Shown in pieces: positions 9,287 through 20,014 of a DNA stretch of 64,000 nucleotides (the first letter of the stretch is position 1; every line of letters begins with the position of its first letter). A program made the position numbers and the translations under genes. This DNA is from Impatiens glandulifera (Eukaryota; Streptophyta; Magnoliopsida; Ericales; Balsaminaceae), in NCBI RefSeq assembly GCF_907164915.1, contig NC_061868.1:49599689-49663688 (forward strand), in the 5' to 3' direction. The notes under the pieces were generated by a model. The model was not told where the DNA came from, made no database searches, and saw only the letters and a list, made by a program, of their open reading frames with translations.

Positions 9287-10021
9287 TTAACGAGGAGGGT
9301 TGAAGTTTCTCCTCCTCCATTCCCTCTCAAACCGACTATAGAAAGAGTCGGTCATTTCCCTAGTTAGCACTTGAGCCTGGTTCAGGCCTTCGCCAGGACA
9401 AGTTGGAACGCCGAGTTCCACCAGAAGGGTGCTCATTTGGGGAATGAGACCGACTGACTGAACGTTAATCATCCAAACTAAGGTGTCGAACAGCACCCGG
9501 GACCAGTTTACCGGTGTGCTAGTAATGATGGCGGCCATCATGTTGAAGCTTGCCACGCAGTAGGTGTTAGTGACATCTCTTCCAAAGATGCCCCTTCCTA
9601 ACACATCATTGAGGAGCTGGTACTCAGCCCTCAAGAGAGATTTAGAACCATGATCATTGACAGGTTCATCCGACCGGGCAAAGGCTAGGGATACCTCAGC
9701 CTTAATGTCTGCAGGAGGATTGAGATCTGTGATCCCTTGCTTGGGCAGACTGAAACACCGACCAAAGTCCTGCTCGGTGAAGTCGAAAATTACCCCCCCA
9801 ACTTTGGATTGGATGTGGGTCTCAAAATGGGGTGTTCCCCGGAATACTCTGGCATTGTAGTAGAATTCCATAACGGATGCAGGGTAGATGATTTGCTTAT
9901 CATCCAGAAAATACTGGAGACCAGTATCTTCTAACTTCTTAATCATCCGATACACTTCATAGTGTTCGGTACCGGTACAGGAATCAAAATCTACTTGGAG
10001 GATGTTTGGGAATTGAGACAT
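9287..10021 (-). CDS. Extra gene A of the retrotransposon, uncharacterised family (244 aa)
   Basis: ATG at 10021, 244 residues, first of three paralogues after pol. Landmarks shared with B and C in the same order: ILQVDFDSC, TGLQYFLDD, VMEFYYNA, a leucine-proline motif FSLPKQGI, a leucine-rich helix, and TPVNWSRVLFDTL followed by an isoleucine/leucine-rich stretch. No signal peptide, transmembrane segment or catalytic motif is visible. A TATA-like GTATTTAAGAG lies about 70 bp upstream, so it may be transcribed on its own. I do not recognise a function. Similar hypothetical proteins are, as I recall, frequent in the Dorcoceras (Lamiales) protein set. The position corresponds to the env-like ORF of Sireviruses, but nothing here looks like an envelope. 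Confidence 0.8.
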   Translation of the reverse strand: MSQFPNILQVDFDSCTGTEHYEVYRMIKKLEDTGLQYFLDDKQIIYPASVMEFYYNARVFRGTPHFETHIQSKVGGVIFDFTEQDFGRCFSLPKQGITDLNPPADIKAEVSLAFARSDEPVNDHGSKSLLRAEYQLLNDVLGRGIFGRDVTNTYCVASFNMMAAIITSTPVNWSRVLFDTLVWMINVQSVGLIPQMSTLLVELGVPTCPGEGLNQAQVLTREMTDSFYSRFEREWRRRNFNPPR

Positions 10022-10085
10022 GGTTAGTTTGTCTTAGTGAGAGAGTATTCTTGTGACTTGTGAGTTTTGTGGTGAGTGTTTCCCT

Positions 10086-10096
10086 CTCTTAAATAC
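10086..10096 (-). promoter_or_regulatory. TATA-like box before gene A
   Basis: Minus strand GTATTTAAGAGAGGG, about 65-75 bp before the ATG at 10021, followed by an AC/CT-rich leader. Weaker than the boxes of B and C. Confidence 0.4.
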
Positions 10097-10538
10097 TAGT
10101 TTAGGGGCTAACCTATTGTCCAGGCATTAAATGGAATGACATGTATTAACTGCAGGATAAAAGGTTTTTCACCAAAATGGGTATGTTTGCGGTCTAGGTG
10201 TCGGTCATAGGCCTGAACCATGAAAGATATCAAAAGATCTTCACGTCTTTTTAGGCGCGACCAGTTTTCTTTGAAAAAGCAACATTTCAGAACAGACATC
10301 TACAAACATTGGTAGTTGTTCCACATCTGTGAAATTCAAATAATCTGGGATGACCTGCTTCCGAACCGGTCAGTCATCAGTTGTTCATCCCGATGCGGTT
10401 AGTTGGTGTTTCCACCAAGTAGCCGGTCGGTTTACTCTATCTGATGAGCTGGGCGGTTCTTCCATAGGCATCTTGAGAATTCAAAAGTCAACAGCTTAAG
10501 AAGAACTGCCTGTTTTATCTGTCGAAGCCGGTTTTCCT

Positions 10539-13500
10539 TTAAGTATCCTTAGGAAGGATCTGACTGATGTCGGTTAAACCGAGAGTAAGTCTAAATTGAG
10601 AGAACTTAGCTTCCTGTAGAGGCTTTGTGAAGATATCGGCTACTTGTTGGTCGGTGGGTACGTATTCCAGCCGGATATGCTTCAGCGTGACATGCTCTCG
10701 AATGAAGTGATGCCTTATGTCGATGTGCTTGGTTCTGGAATGGAGAACCGGGTTGTATGTAATCGCAATGGCACTTGTGTTGTCACAGAAAATTGGGGAC
10801 TCTTCGGCTGTAATACCGAAGTCCTTCAGCTGCTGTTGGATCCAGAGAAGTTGAGAACAGCAACTTCCGGCCGCCAAGTATTCAGCTTCCGCGGTTGATG
10901 TGGCCACCGATGTCTGCTTCTTGCTATGCCATGACACCAGTCGGTCACCGAGGAACTGACATGTTCCACTGGTGCTCTTCCTATCGATCTTGCACCCTGC
11001 ATAATCTGCGTCTGAGTAGCTTGTTAGATTAAAGGATGAGTCCTTTGGATACCACAGACCGACATCAGGAGTGCCTTTTAGATACTTCAGTATCCTCTTT
11101 GCGGCTGTGTAGTGAGATTGCTTTGGATTTGCTTGAAATCTCCCACACACACCAACTGCAAACAGGATGTCTGGTCTACTCGCTGTCAGATACAGTAGGG
11201 AGCCGATCATGCCTCGGTATGCAATCTGATCTACTGATTGGCCTTCATCGTCTCTGTCCAGTTTGATTGATGAGCTCATTGGAGTGGCCGCCGATGAGCA
11301 TGTGTCCATACCGAATTTCTTCAGAAGCTCCTTGGTATATTTAGGTTGACTGATGAATGTTCCTTCCTTGAGTTGTTTAACCTGAAGACCTAGGAAGAAA
11401 CTTAATTCTCCCATCATACTCATTTCAAATTTGTCAGTCATCATTTTTGAGAACTTGTCACAGAGCTTTGGATCGGTGGAACCGAAAATAATATCATCTA
11501 CATAGATTTGAACAAGTAGGATATGTTCCTTCTTTTCAAATTTGAACAAGGTTTTATCCACTGAACCGATGGTGAAGTCATGCTCTAATAAAAATGCGGT
11601 TAGCGTATCATACCAGGCTCTTGGTGCTTGCTTTAGACCGTATAAAGCTTTGTTCAGCCGGTATACATGGTTTGGAAATGCCGCATTTTTGAAGCCGGGT
11701 GGCTGTTCAACGTACACTTCTTCACGTATATCACCGTTCAGAAATGCACTTTTAACATCCATTTGAAAAACTTTGAAATTTTTGAAAGCAGCAAAGGCAA
11801 GAAAAATCCTAATGGCTTCAATCCTGGCTACAGGAGCAAATGACTCTTCAAAGTCAATGCCTTCTTCCTGTTTGTAGCCTTGAGCCACTAATCTGGCTTT
11901 GTTCCTCGTGACCAAACCGTCCTCATTGAGTTTGTTTCTGAATACCCATCTTGTTCCTATGACCGATTTATCTTTCGGTCTGGGAACTAAGTACCAGACT
12001 TTACTACTCTCGAACTGGTTTAGTTCTTCTTGCATTCCCAAGATCCAGTCCGGATCTGACAATGCTTCATCTATTCTTTTCGGTTCAATCTGGGATATAA
12101 AAGCAGAGTTAAAATATCCTTCCAGAAGTTGACTCCTAGTTCGAACAGGTTCTGAAGGGTCACCTATAATTTGCTCAGGAGGATGTTTACTATTTCTTCT
12201 GAGATTCAGTTCAAGGGTGTCTACCAAGTTACCGTTTAATTGATCAAGGCTAGGCATGTCGGTAGGCTGACCAAGATTGTCAGACCGACCGGCTTCCTCG
12301 GGTTGGACCGAAGTGTCAGCTTCCTGCTGTGAAACAGCTTGATCCGGCTGGGTATCAATATTACCCATTAGGTCATGGACAAATCCCCTGAAGACCGGGG
12401 TCTCATCGTCGCTATCAGAATGAATATCGTTATTTTCCAGTCTGTTATGTAGATCAAAGCATGAAGCAGTGTTGCTTTCAACCGATTCATCGAAAACAAC
12501 GTGAATTGTTTCCTCCATGGTTGCAGTTCTATTGTTATATACTCTATATGCTTTACTTACCGACGAATATCCTAGCATAATGCCGGTGTCGGTCTTTGCA
12601 TCAAAAGCAGTGAGTTGAGTTTTACCATTATTATGAATATAACATTTACAGCCGAAAATCCTGAGGTATTTAAGTTTAGGAACTCTGTTAAAATAAACCT
12701 CATATGGTGTTTTGTTGTGAAATCTGTTAATCAAAGACCGATTTTGTGTATGGCATGCAGTGTTGATAGCTTCAGCCCAATATTTCTGAGCAATGCCGGA
12801 GTCGGCTATCATGGACCGTGCGGCTTCCTTGAGAGTCCGGTTTCTTCTCTCGGCCAGGCCATTTTGTTGAGGAGTCCTAGCACTAGACAACTCGTGTCTA
12901 ATGCCGGATTCATCAAGATATGCAGTTAGTGTGCTATTAGTAAATTCGGTACCTCTATCGCTTCGAATGCAATTTATACGAGTTGATTTTTCATTTTGCA
13001 AACGCTTAAGGAGGTTGATTAGGTTTGATACCGTTTCACGTTTAGATGGTAAAAATATTACCCATGTATATCTAGAGTAATCATCAATAACCACCATGGT
13101 GTAAAGCATACCTCCTAGGCTTATGACCTGAATTGGTCCAAATAAATCCATGTGAAGAAGATCTAGACATCGGCTAGATTGGAGATTTCCTTTGCTCTTA
13201 AACGATGACCTAGTTTGTTTACCCATCTGGCATGCTGAACAAACCTTATCCTGGTTAAATACTATATCCGGGATGCCTTCAACTAGTTTCTTACCACGAA
13301 TGTAGTTTAGTGTTTTCATGTTTAGATGGTTTAGTCTTTTGTGCCATAGCCAGGTTTGATCAGTTTTAGCTATCATGCATATAGGGTGTTCTACTCTAGT
13401 TTTCCAGTCTACTTTGTAGATGTTACCTATCCTATTTCCGGTTAGTAGCACTATCCCTTGAGAGTTCTTAACTAAGCATGCATGTTTATGGAATTCTACT

Positions 13501-13814
13501 GTGTATCCGGCATCACACATCTGACTAATGCTAAGTAGATTAAAACGTAGGTTTTCAACTAGAAGTACATTATCAATAGTTAGGTTACCATGGACAATCT
13601 TACCCTTGCCCACGGTTTTACCTTTAGAGTTGTCACCGAAGGTAATTGGAGCACCGGTTACTGATCTGATGTCGATTATCAAATTGCTATTTCCGGTCAT
13701 GTGTCTGGAGCAACCACTGTCCAAGAACCATTCGGAGTTTCCTAGCCGTTTCTTTGGATCCTGCAAAATGTACATATTTACAACTATTTGGTACCCACGT
13801 TTACTTGGGTCCAC
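10539..13814 (-). CDS. pol: copia pol: protease, integrase, reverse transcriptase, RNase H
   Basis: One open frame of about 1090 codons; the frame opens with GTG and probably depends on upstream gag for translation. In order: aspartic protease active site [13 protein letters not shown] (about residues 29-41); GAG-pre-integrase with HKRLNHLN and CSACQMGK; integrase core with [28 protein letters not shown] and [14 protein letters not shown] (D, D, E present); reverse transcriptase with [35 protein letters not shown] and the catalytic YVDD; RNase H with [18 protein letters not shown] and [11 protein letters not shown]. It ends [11 protein letters not shown]. All catalytic residues are visible, so this polyprotein segment looks functional. 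Confidence 0.95.
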   Translation of the reverse strand: MDPSKRGYQIVVNMYILQDPKKRLGNSEWFLDSGCSRHMTGNSNLIIDIRSVTGAPITFGDNSKGKTVGKGKIVHGNLTIDNVLLVENLRFNLLSISQMCDAGYTVEFHKHACLVKNSQGIVLLTGNRIGNIYKVDWKTRVEHPICMIAKTDQTWLWHKRLNHLNMKTLNYIRGKKLVEGIPDIVFNQDKVCSACQMGKQTRSSFKSKGNLQSSRCLDLLHMDLFGPIQVISLGGMLYTMVVIDDYSRYTWVIFLPSKRETVSNLINLLKRLQNEKSTRINCIRSDRGTEFTNSTLTAYLDESGIRHELSSARTPQQNGLAERRNRTLKEAARSMIADSGIAQKYWAEAINTACHTQNRSLINRFHNKTPYEVYFNRVPKLKYLRIFGCKCYIHNNGKTQLTAFDAKTDTGIMLGYSSVSKAYRVYNNRTATMEETIHVVFDESVESNTASCFDLHNRLENNDIHSDSDDETPVFRGFVHDLMGNIDTQPDQAVSQQEADTSVQPEEAGRSDNLGQPTDMPSLDQLNGNLVDTLELNLRRNSKHPPEQIIGDPSEPVRTRSQLLEGYFNSAFISQIEPKRIDEALSDPDWILGMQEELNQFESSKVWYLVPRPKDKSVIGTRWVFRNKLNEDGLVTRNKARLVAQGYKQEEGIDFEESFAPVARIEAIRIFLAFAAFKNFKVFQMDVKSAFLNGDIREEVYVEQPPGFKNAAFPNHVYRLNKALYGLKQAPRAWYDTLTAFLLEHDFTIGSVDKTLFKFEKKEHILLVQIYVDDIIFGSTDPKLCDKFSKMMTDKFEMSMMGELSFFLGLQVKQLKEGTFISQPKYTKELLKKFGMDTCSSAATPMSSSIKLDRDDEGQSVDQIAYRGMIGSLLYLTASRPDILFAVGVCGRFQANPKQSHYTAAKRILKYLKGTPDVGLWYPKDSSFNLTSYSDADYAGCKIDRKSTSGTCQFLGDRLVSWHSKKQTSVATSTAEAEYLAAGSCCSQLLWIQQQLKDFGITAEESPIFCDNTSAIAITYNPVLHSRTKHIDIRHHFIREHVTLKHIRLEYVPTDQQVADIFTKPLQEAKFSQFRLTLGLTDISQILPKDT

Positions 13815-15632
13815 ATGTGATTAGTCCCTTAGGTACCCAAACCTTGATAAATCGAACGGTCTTCTTTGCTAAAGTTTCAACTGTTCTCCTCACACTTGGT
13901 CTGGTGTATTTCGGTTTCCCTACAGATGACCTAAATGATGATGGTCTTTGGTTTGATGATCTATAGTTTGACCTACGCGGTTCAGGAAAGTCTTTCTTAT
14001 ATTTGAGGATTTCTGCTTTCCTTTTCTCAAGGTCAAGCCATGAATCGGTTGGCCCAACATAGTCATACTTTGTCTTTTCTTCCCTATAGTATGCGGTCTC
14101 CTCTTCTTCAGCTGTACAGGTGCTCTTAAGGAATTTTATAAAGGGAAAGTTTCCTTTTGTAAGCTTTGCTTTCCATATGGATTTTCGGTTTTTAGATCTG
14201 TTCTCTGTGTATCCTAGGCCATTCTTACAACGTGGATGCCTGTATTCTTTATTCAGGTTCTTTACTATATCGCTAGATCTCCTATAGGCGGCCATCGTAT
14301 ACTGAAATCTGGCATTCTCTTTCTCGGTTAGTTCTTTAGTCGACTCACTAGGTTGTTCGATCTTAGAGTCTAATTCGGTTTCTAGGATATGAGTATCATC
14401 AGATTGTATGACTTCCGGTTTGGTGATGATAGGTACCTCTGGTTCTACTGGGATAGGTACTATGGGATCGGTTTTGATGTTGAGGTGCTTAGGTAACATG
14501 GTCAATAGGTTCTTATATTCTTCTACCATGTCATTTAATGCATTATATAACTCATCTTTAGTAAATTCTTCACAGGGAGAGTCAAATACCTGTTCCTCAT
14601 TTTCCATGAGACATGTGAGGTCATCGTCACTGTCACTGTGAGCCCATAGGCTTCCTCCATCATCGGCTATCAGTGCTTTCGGCACCTCACTTCCCTCACC
14701 GGCTTGTTGATAGTTGTTTCTGTCATTTTGATATTCCGGTTTCTGGGTATCCCTCCTTGGTTTCCTGCATTCCCACTTAAAGTGTCCCATACAGTTACAG
14801 TTATAGCATCTTATATTGGATTTATCACCATAGTAGTTGTTTGTCGGTTGGCTCCTCTTCATGAACCTCCCAAACTTCTGTGCGAGCATGGCCATGGCGT
14901 CCTCAGTAAACTGTTCGGCTGTTCTGATAGGTGCGGGTGCAGGGACCGGTATCGGTGCAGGTGTGCGTACAGAAGCAGGTATAGCCGGTTCTGTAGATGT
15001 GAATAATGCTCTGGTTGACGTTGAGGCCGAGACTTCCTCTTCAGTTCTGGAATTCATCTCGAACTCATATGCCTTAAGATCTTCGAATACATCGTATAAT
15101 TTCATCTTACGTAGGCTCTTTGATTCTCTCATGACCATCGTCTTTATATCCCAAGCACTCGGAAGAGATCTCAAGACCTTCATAATGACCTCTTTGTTGT
15201 CGTACTTCTTGCCCAGATTTGCTAACTCATCTAATACACCAGTGAACCGGTCACTGTATTCCTTCATAGTTTCCCCTGGTTTCATTTTGATGCTTTCAAA
15301 TCTCTGTGTGGCCACCATTATTTTGTTCTTTCATTTCCCTCAAAGATCTGGATGACCGTGTTCCAAGTCTCCTTCGCAGTTTTGCAATCTCTGATCTTGC
15401 AATATGTGTTCCTGTCCACGCTGTTGGAGATCCGGTTTCTTGCATGGTTGTCCAGATTGTTCCTTCTCCTATCATCAGCTGTCCATTCTTTTCTATCTTT
15501 ATCAATGACTATCGGTCCTTCGGTTAGAATGGATTCCATTTCATCATCCAAGGTGACTAGATGTAGATGCATGCGTGCCTTCCAGTTGGCAAAGTCATCA
15601 CCTTCTAGCATTGGAGGCCTATCCTGATACAT
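13801..15632 (-). pseudogene. gag: copia gag (capsid/nucleocapsid), in two frames
   Basis: The start is MYQDRPPMLEGDDFANWKAR at 15632, the usual opening of copia gag. The first frame stops at 15318 after ...FEGNERTK; the next frame opens at the same place with MVATQRFESIKMKPGETMKE and continues through the UBN2-like gag fold to a CCHC zinc knuckle, CYNCNCMGHFKWEC, near 14800. It ends at 13801 with ...[12 protein letters not shown], where a further frame change leads into pol. In intact copia elements these pieces are normally continuous. The gene packages element RNA in cytoplasmic particles. Breaks may be mutations, sequencing indels or, at the gag/pol border, programmed shifting; the sequence alone does not decide. 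Confidence 0.88.
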
Positions 15633-15657
15633 GTTTGCTTGAGTATTGAAACTAACT

Positions 15658-15669
15658 GCTCTGATACCA
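15658..15669 (-). other. Primer-binding site, initiator tRNA-Met type
   Basis: Minus strand reads TGGTATCAGAGC two bases inside the 5' LTR end. This is the usual copia primer-binding site, complementary to the 3' end of initiator methionine tRNA, and marks the start of minus-strand DNA synthesis. Confidence 0.92.
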
Positions 15670-16330
15670 ATTGTTAGGATCTAGGTCGCCGCTGGTGGAC
15701 CGGGGGTTGGACCGGTTAGCGGTTCTCACTCGTAGGGTGGTGATTAATCCGGTTAGAGATTAACACCGGGGTTTCAATACTACACAACCTGTCACAAACC
15801 CTTGAACTAGGTTCAAGCGCGGAAGAGGTTTGCTGTCAAGTTGAAACGGTACACGTGTATGATAGGCGGAATCGGTTTCGGATGGTGGAGATTTGAAGAA
15901 TGGTGGGTCGGTTTCGGTTATCTGGATGTTCGGTGTGATAAGTGGAGATTCGGTTTGGGGCGGTATGATTAGGTTGGTCGGTTATGTAATGAAGCCAACA
16001 GAAAGTAAATAACACAAAAGATTTTATGGATGTTCGGAGATAAAACTCCTACGTCACCCCTTCCTCTCGAAGCCGCGAGAAGGATATTCACTAAGGAATA
16101 CAAGTACAATTCGATCGAGACTTATTTCCTGCTCGATAACACTCTTACAATTCTCACTGAAATTGTAGCACACACACTTAGAATTTAGCACTTCGGCTTT
16201 CTTAGAATACCACACTGTTATTACTTGTAGTAAATGCTCTCTTTGTAATTCTTAGTAACTGCCTTAATGTCTGTTTGATGTCCCACAGTATGTCACTCAA
16301 TGTCCCGCATTTACTCTTCTGCAACTGCCT

Positions 16331-16341
16331 CCTTTTATAGG
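16331..16341 (-). promoter_or_regulatory. TATA box of the 5' LTR
   Basis: Minus strand reads CCTATAAAAGGAGGC. It resembles the boxes before the internal genes C (CTATAAAAGGGAGCC) and B (CTATATAAGGAGCC). Confidence 0.65.
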
Positions 16342-16415
16342 TGAAATATGCCAACGGTCATATTTCACTGCCTTGAATCTGATTGGCTGATCAGAGATGC
16401 AGTGATTCAGTGTCT

Positions 16416-16481
16416 CAGACCTGCGGTCTTCTCCTCAGACCTGACGGTCAATCTCAGACCTGGCATCCTGTTTCAGACCTG
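16416..16481 (-). promoter_or_regulatory. Four-copy CAGGTCTG repeat upstream of the LTR TATA box
   Basis: Plus-strand CAGACCTG occurs at 16416, 16436, 16455 and 16474 (spacing 19-20 bp), about 75-145 bp upstream of the LTR TATA box on the minus strand. The same set is at 3843-3908 in the other LTR. Placement in U3 suggests an enhancer-like array; the binding factor is unknown. Confidence 0.6.
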
Positions 16482-17028
16482 CCGGTCTGTAAAGCAAACC
16501 TGCCGGGTTTGTCTTTTACTCAATGTAGGCACTGTCTGCTTGGACAGTTGTCTGTACTTTGAAGATTTCCTTTCTGGCTTATCCCGAAGTAGAAAGATCC
16601 GGTAGTACTGTTTTCTGCAGCCTACAGTCTTTCCTCAGACTTGCATGGATATGGAAGTATTCAGTCTGTTCCTTTGGTATCATTCTCAACAGATACCCAA
16701 AGTGTCTTCTTGTGCAGGTCGGCCTCTTGACTTGGCCTAGGTTGGCCGCTTGACTTGGCCGAATATCTTTTGATAGTGAAGTGACCGGGCTTCTTCCGGT
16801 TATGTTTGTCTTGAGGATTGATCGGCTATTTGATGGATCTGGCTTTTAGGCTTTGGCCGATCCTTCCTCTGTGCGGTCACGTACCGAATACTCTTGATCG
16901 GTTTGGTAGCTTGACCGGTTCGGTTTCTTCAGTTGGTTTTCTTTTGTTCATCCGGTCCGGTTCCTTGTTCCTGCGTAGGAAGTTTGTTTAAGTTAGGTTT
17001 ATTTAAACCGGTATGAATTTATCTAACA

Positions 17029-17033
17029 ATACC
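17029..17033. repeat. Target-site duplication of the copia element, right copy
   Basis: ATACC directly follows the right LTR and matches 3094-3098. Removing the element plus one copy restores the mudrA reading frame across the junction. Confidence 0.95.
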
Positions 17034-18711
17034 CAACTCAAGAAAGTATACTACCACCACAACTTACTCAGAAATTTGTTCCACCTGTTGTACCCTTGGA
17101 ATTCTTTGTTGAAAGTCAAAATGAAGCCGGAGAAACCTCTTTGCCTCACATCCCACTTACTCAGGACTTGCATGTTAATAGTGGTGAAAAAGCATCAATA
17201 CCTATACAACCAAGTGCAAGAAGATCATCATTGGGTACACCAACTAGTGCAAGAAAGGCATCAAATGGTACACCAACAAGTGCAAGAAGATCATCAATGG
17301 GTACACCATCTAGTGCAAGACGATCTTCAATGGGTACACCATCGACAGACCCGACAGACACATCACCGCCAGACCCCACATTTGCGATGGCATTAACTAG
17401 TGAAACCGTATTGGAAGTTGGTTCGTTCTTTGAAAATAAAAAAGGACTTCAACTTGCTCTATATAAATATGCGATGGCCAATCATTTTGAATTCAAAGTG
17501 GAGAAGTCAAGAAAAAATCTTTGGGAACTCAAATGTTTGGATGAGACATGCAAGTGGAGACATCCTGGACTTATTTCATGCAAAAACTGAGAGACGCAAT
17601 TGGATTAGTTGATGATCTCGTCTTCGTATCCGACAGACACCCAAGCATCGATAATGCCTTGTGTGCTGTTTTCCCAGAAGCAGACCACGGTGCGTGCACA
17701 TATCACATAAAGATGAATATTGTGGCCAAATTCAAAAGTGATAAGTGTCATGCGGAGTTTGATTCGGCTTCAAGGGCATACACTGTCCACGAATTTAATC
17801 GTTGGTTTGAGAAAATCAAGGTTAAAGATCACCGGATTGCTGCCTATTTGGAAGAAATTGGGTTCCCAAGATGGAGTAGAGCATTTTTTCCCGGTAAGCG
17901 ATACAATCAACTGACAAGCAATTGTGCTGAGAGTTTCAATAGTCAGAGCAGGGAAGCCAGAAAGTATCCCATTTCAGAAATGGCTGAGTATTTAAGATTC
18001 ACAATACAACAATGGTTTAACGATAGAAGAGAAAGAGCGTCTAATCACGAAGAAGTTTTATCTCCAAATTATGAGAAGGTGTTACGTGAGGGATTCGAGA
18101 AGGCCAGATTCTATACAGTCCAATCCCTTAACTGATTCGAGTTTTATGTGCATGACAATCAGTCCCATTTCAAAGTCAATTTGAAAGACATGAACTGCAC
18201 TTGTAGAGTATTCGAAGTTTCGGGACTTCCTTGTACGCATGCAATGGCTGCTGCCCGTAGTCGGAATTTGGTTTCTTATGACTTCTGTTCAAGGTATTAA
18301 TATCTAGCTCACGTGTTCATTCTGTTTAACCAATTAATAATTCGTTATATTTTCCCTACACACAGGTATTACACAACTGAGTGTTGGATAAATTCATATG
18401 CCGAGACATGTTATCCTCCCGGTGATGAAGAAAATTGGGATGTTCCCGAACATATCAAGCAACGTTCGTGTCTTAAACCAAATGTGGAGGTTAAGAAAGG
18501 CAGGCCACAAACAAAGCGTAGGTCATCCCAGGGTGAGGTCCGTAAGATCCCGAGACGATGCAGCTCATGTGCTGGGCTTGGACATAATAGGGCAACATGC
18601 AAAGCAGTTATGCATGCACCATCTACTGCACGAGCTTCATCATCTAAGCAGCATGACTCATCATCTAAGCAGCATGACTCATCATCTCAACAATATGAAC
18701 CTTTAGCTTGA
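17034..18711 (+). pseudogene. mudrA: mudrA-type MULE transposase, 3' part, with internal deletion and stop
   Basis: Resumes in frame after the copia element (PTQESILPPQLTQKFVPPV), continues through a serine/arginine repeat (17213-17344) to the start of the zinc-binding N-terminal domain (LKCLDETCKWR, about 17562). There it jumps, with a change of frame, to SWTYFMQKLRDAIGLVDD, so the segment that normally holds the first catalytic Asp (DGTH) is missing. The rest shows VSDRHPSIDNA, CTYHIKMNI and NCAESFNS, then a TGA at 18133-18135, then a SWIM finger (CTCRVFEVSGLPCTHAM). An intron at 18294-18365 leads to the last exon with a zinc knuckle CSSCAGLGHNRATC, ending at 18711. Clearly non-functional. 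Confidence 0.9.
17213..17344 (+). repeat. Four 33-bp repeats in mudrA coding for SARRSSMGTPT-like units
   Basis: Four in-frame 11-codon units, SARRSSLGTPT, SARKASNGTPT, SARRSSMGTPS and SARRSSMGTPS. Each carries R-R/K-x-S and T-P words resembling kinase sites. Such an expansion is not part of the usual MURA core. Confidence 0.85.
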
Positions 18712-18846
18712 TAGATACTATGTTGTAATATATGTTGTTAATTGAACTATGGTACTGGTAGTAGTAGTATGTTGTTAATTCAGGTTTAATGTTTATGTTG
18801 TATGTTCTAGTAGTAGTAGTATATGAGTAGGGAAACGATGAGTATT

Positions 18847-18985
18847 AACTTAGCGAAACGGGAGGCACTTAGCGAAACGGGAGGCACTTAGCGAATCGGG
18901 AGGGACTTAGCGAATCGGGAGGGACTTAGCGAAACGAAAAGTACTTGGCGAAACGAAGAGTACTTGGCGAAACGAAGGCTACTAA
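18847..18985 (+). repeat. Array of about seven ACTTAGCGAAACG units between the convergent MULE genes
   Basis: Units of about 19 bp, e.g. ACTTAGCGAAACGGGAGGC, with A/T variation at GCGAAACG/GCGAATCG and a drift to TACTTGGCGAAACGAAG. It lies between the mudrA stop (18711) and the end of the protease gene (19130). Confidence 0.88.
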
Positions 18986-19865
18986 CTTATCTTTTTTGTA
19001 GGTTGAAGGGTCAATTTACAATACATCAATTTACACAAAATAATTTACAATACATCATCCAACTTCCAAAATATTCATCAAGGTTTACAATACATCAAAA
19101 TAAGTTATCCAATTTACACAAAATAATGTTTAAGGTTCCATAATCTGATGGAATAACCGGACCGCCATCTTCTGCCTAAAAAATCCCATATTTTCTGAGG
19201 TCACATTATGCACGGGTTGATTAGCGGTCAAGTGTTCCATGTACATTAGCGTGAAGACCCCACAGTCCCCGCTCTCTGTTGCCCGTGGGACTTCACCAAC
19301 CTTAGCAGCAGCGGTTTTCACTTTGGGGTGTGGAAACCGTTTGTAAGTCATTGGTTGGAGGGGGCCTTCGAAGTTGAAATTAGGATACCTTACCCTCTCA
19401 CCGGGAGTGATTGTTTTGGCGAATATAAATGGAATCATGTCGCAGAAGGGTTTCAAATAAGGATCCAGATTCTTATAAAGATAGGCATCACAGTCGTACA
19501 CGTCAATGCGGTACTTTTGAAGACGTGCTACACACAAAATCCAGTGTTTCTGGTTAATGTTCACTGGCATGTAGACGTCGTCAATTGTTGACCACTCTGG
19601 CATATATCTATGTGGTGCGCCCATATAATAGTCTTTGAATTCGTCGACTGGATATTTGGCAGGATCCTTAATAAAAGCCCGGTGCTGTCGCCTGATTCTA
19701 TCCGACAATACGCAATCCCCAATTGCCGCATGTGTATTTTTATACGTCTTGGGATAGCAGGAAATCCTTTTCCGCAGTAGATGGCAGAATGCATCGATTT
19801 CCTGCACAATGGGAGCATACAACATACATTGAGTACATATCAAACAACATTGACTAAGTACTTAG

Positions 19866-20014
19866 CTTAGCGAAACGAAGAGTACTTTGCGAAACGAAGA
19901 GTACTTTGCGAAACGAAGAGTACTTTGCGAAACGAAGAGTACTTTGCGAAACGAAGAGTACTTTGCGAAACGAAAAGTACTTTGCGAAACGAAAAGTACT
20001 TTGCGAAACGAAGA
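19866..20014 (-). repeat. Eight 19-bp units in the last intron of the protease gene
   Basis: GCGAAACGAAGAGTACTTT repeated eight times (plus-strand reading), last copies with AAAAG. It fills most of intron 20040-19802. Confidence 0.92.

Larger units (their letters stand above)
3099..17028 (-). mobile_element. Complete Ty1/copia LTR retrotransposon (Sirevirus-like) with extra 3' genes
   Basis: Order in the element's own (minus) direction: 5' LTR 17028-15672, primer-binding site, gag (15632-13801), pol (13814-10539), three paralogous extra genes A (10021-9287), B (8807-8100) and C (7609-4772), polypurine tract, 3' LTR 4455-3099. Protease, integrase, reverse transcriptase and RNase H appear in copia order. 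LTRs begin TGTTAG and end CTAACA, are both 1357 bp, and differ by eye at three sites (3360/15933, 3701/16274, 4438/17011), so insertion was recent. Long LTRs, coding DNA after pol and a repeated polypurine tract suggest the Sirevirus lineage; this placement is inference. Gag has frameshifts and gene C an in-frame stop. Confidence 0.95.
15672..17028 (-). repeat. Right LTR (5' LTR of the element, active promoter copy)
   Basis: Same 1357-bp sequence at an offset of 12,573. On the minus strand it contains CTATAAAAGG at about 16340-16331 as TATA box and four copies of CAGGTCTG just upstream (16481-16416). Transcription would run leftward into gag and pol. Confidence 0.97.

Noticed and set aside
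4772..10021. Envelope glycoprotein genes
   Set aside because: Position matches the env-like ORF of Sireviruses, but no signal peptide, fusion peptide or transmembrane segment is visible in A, B or C.
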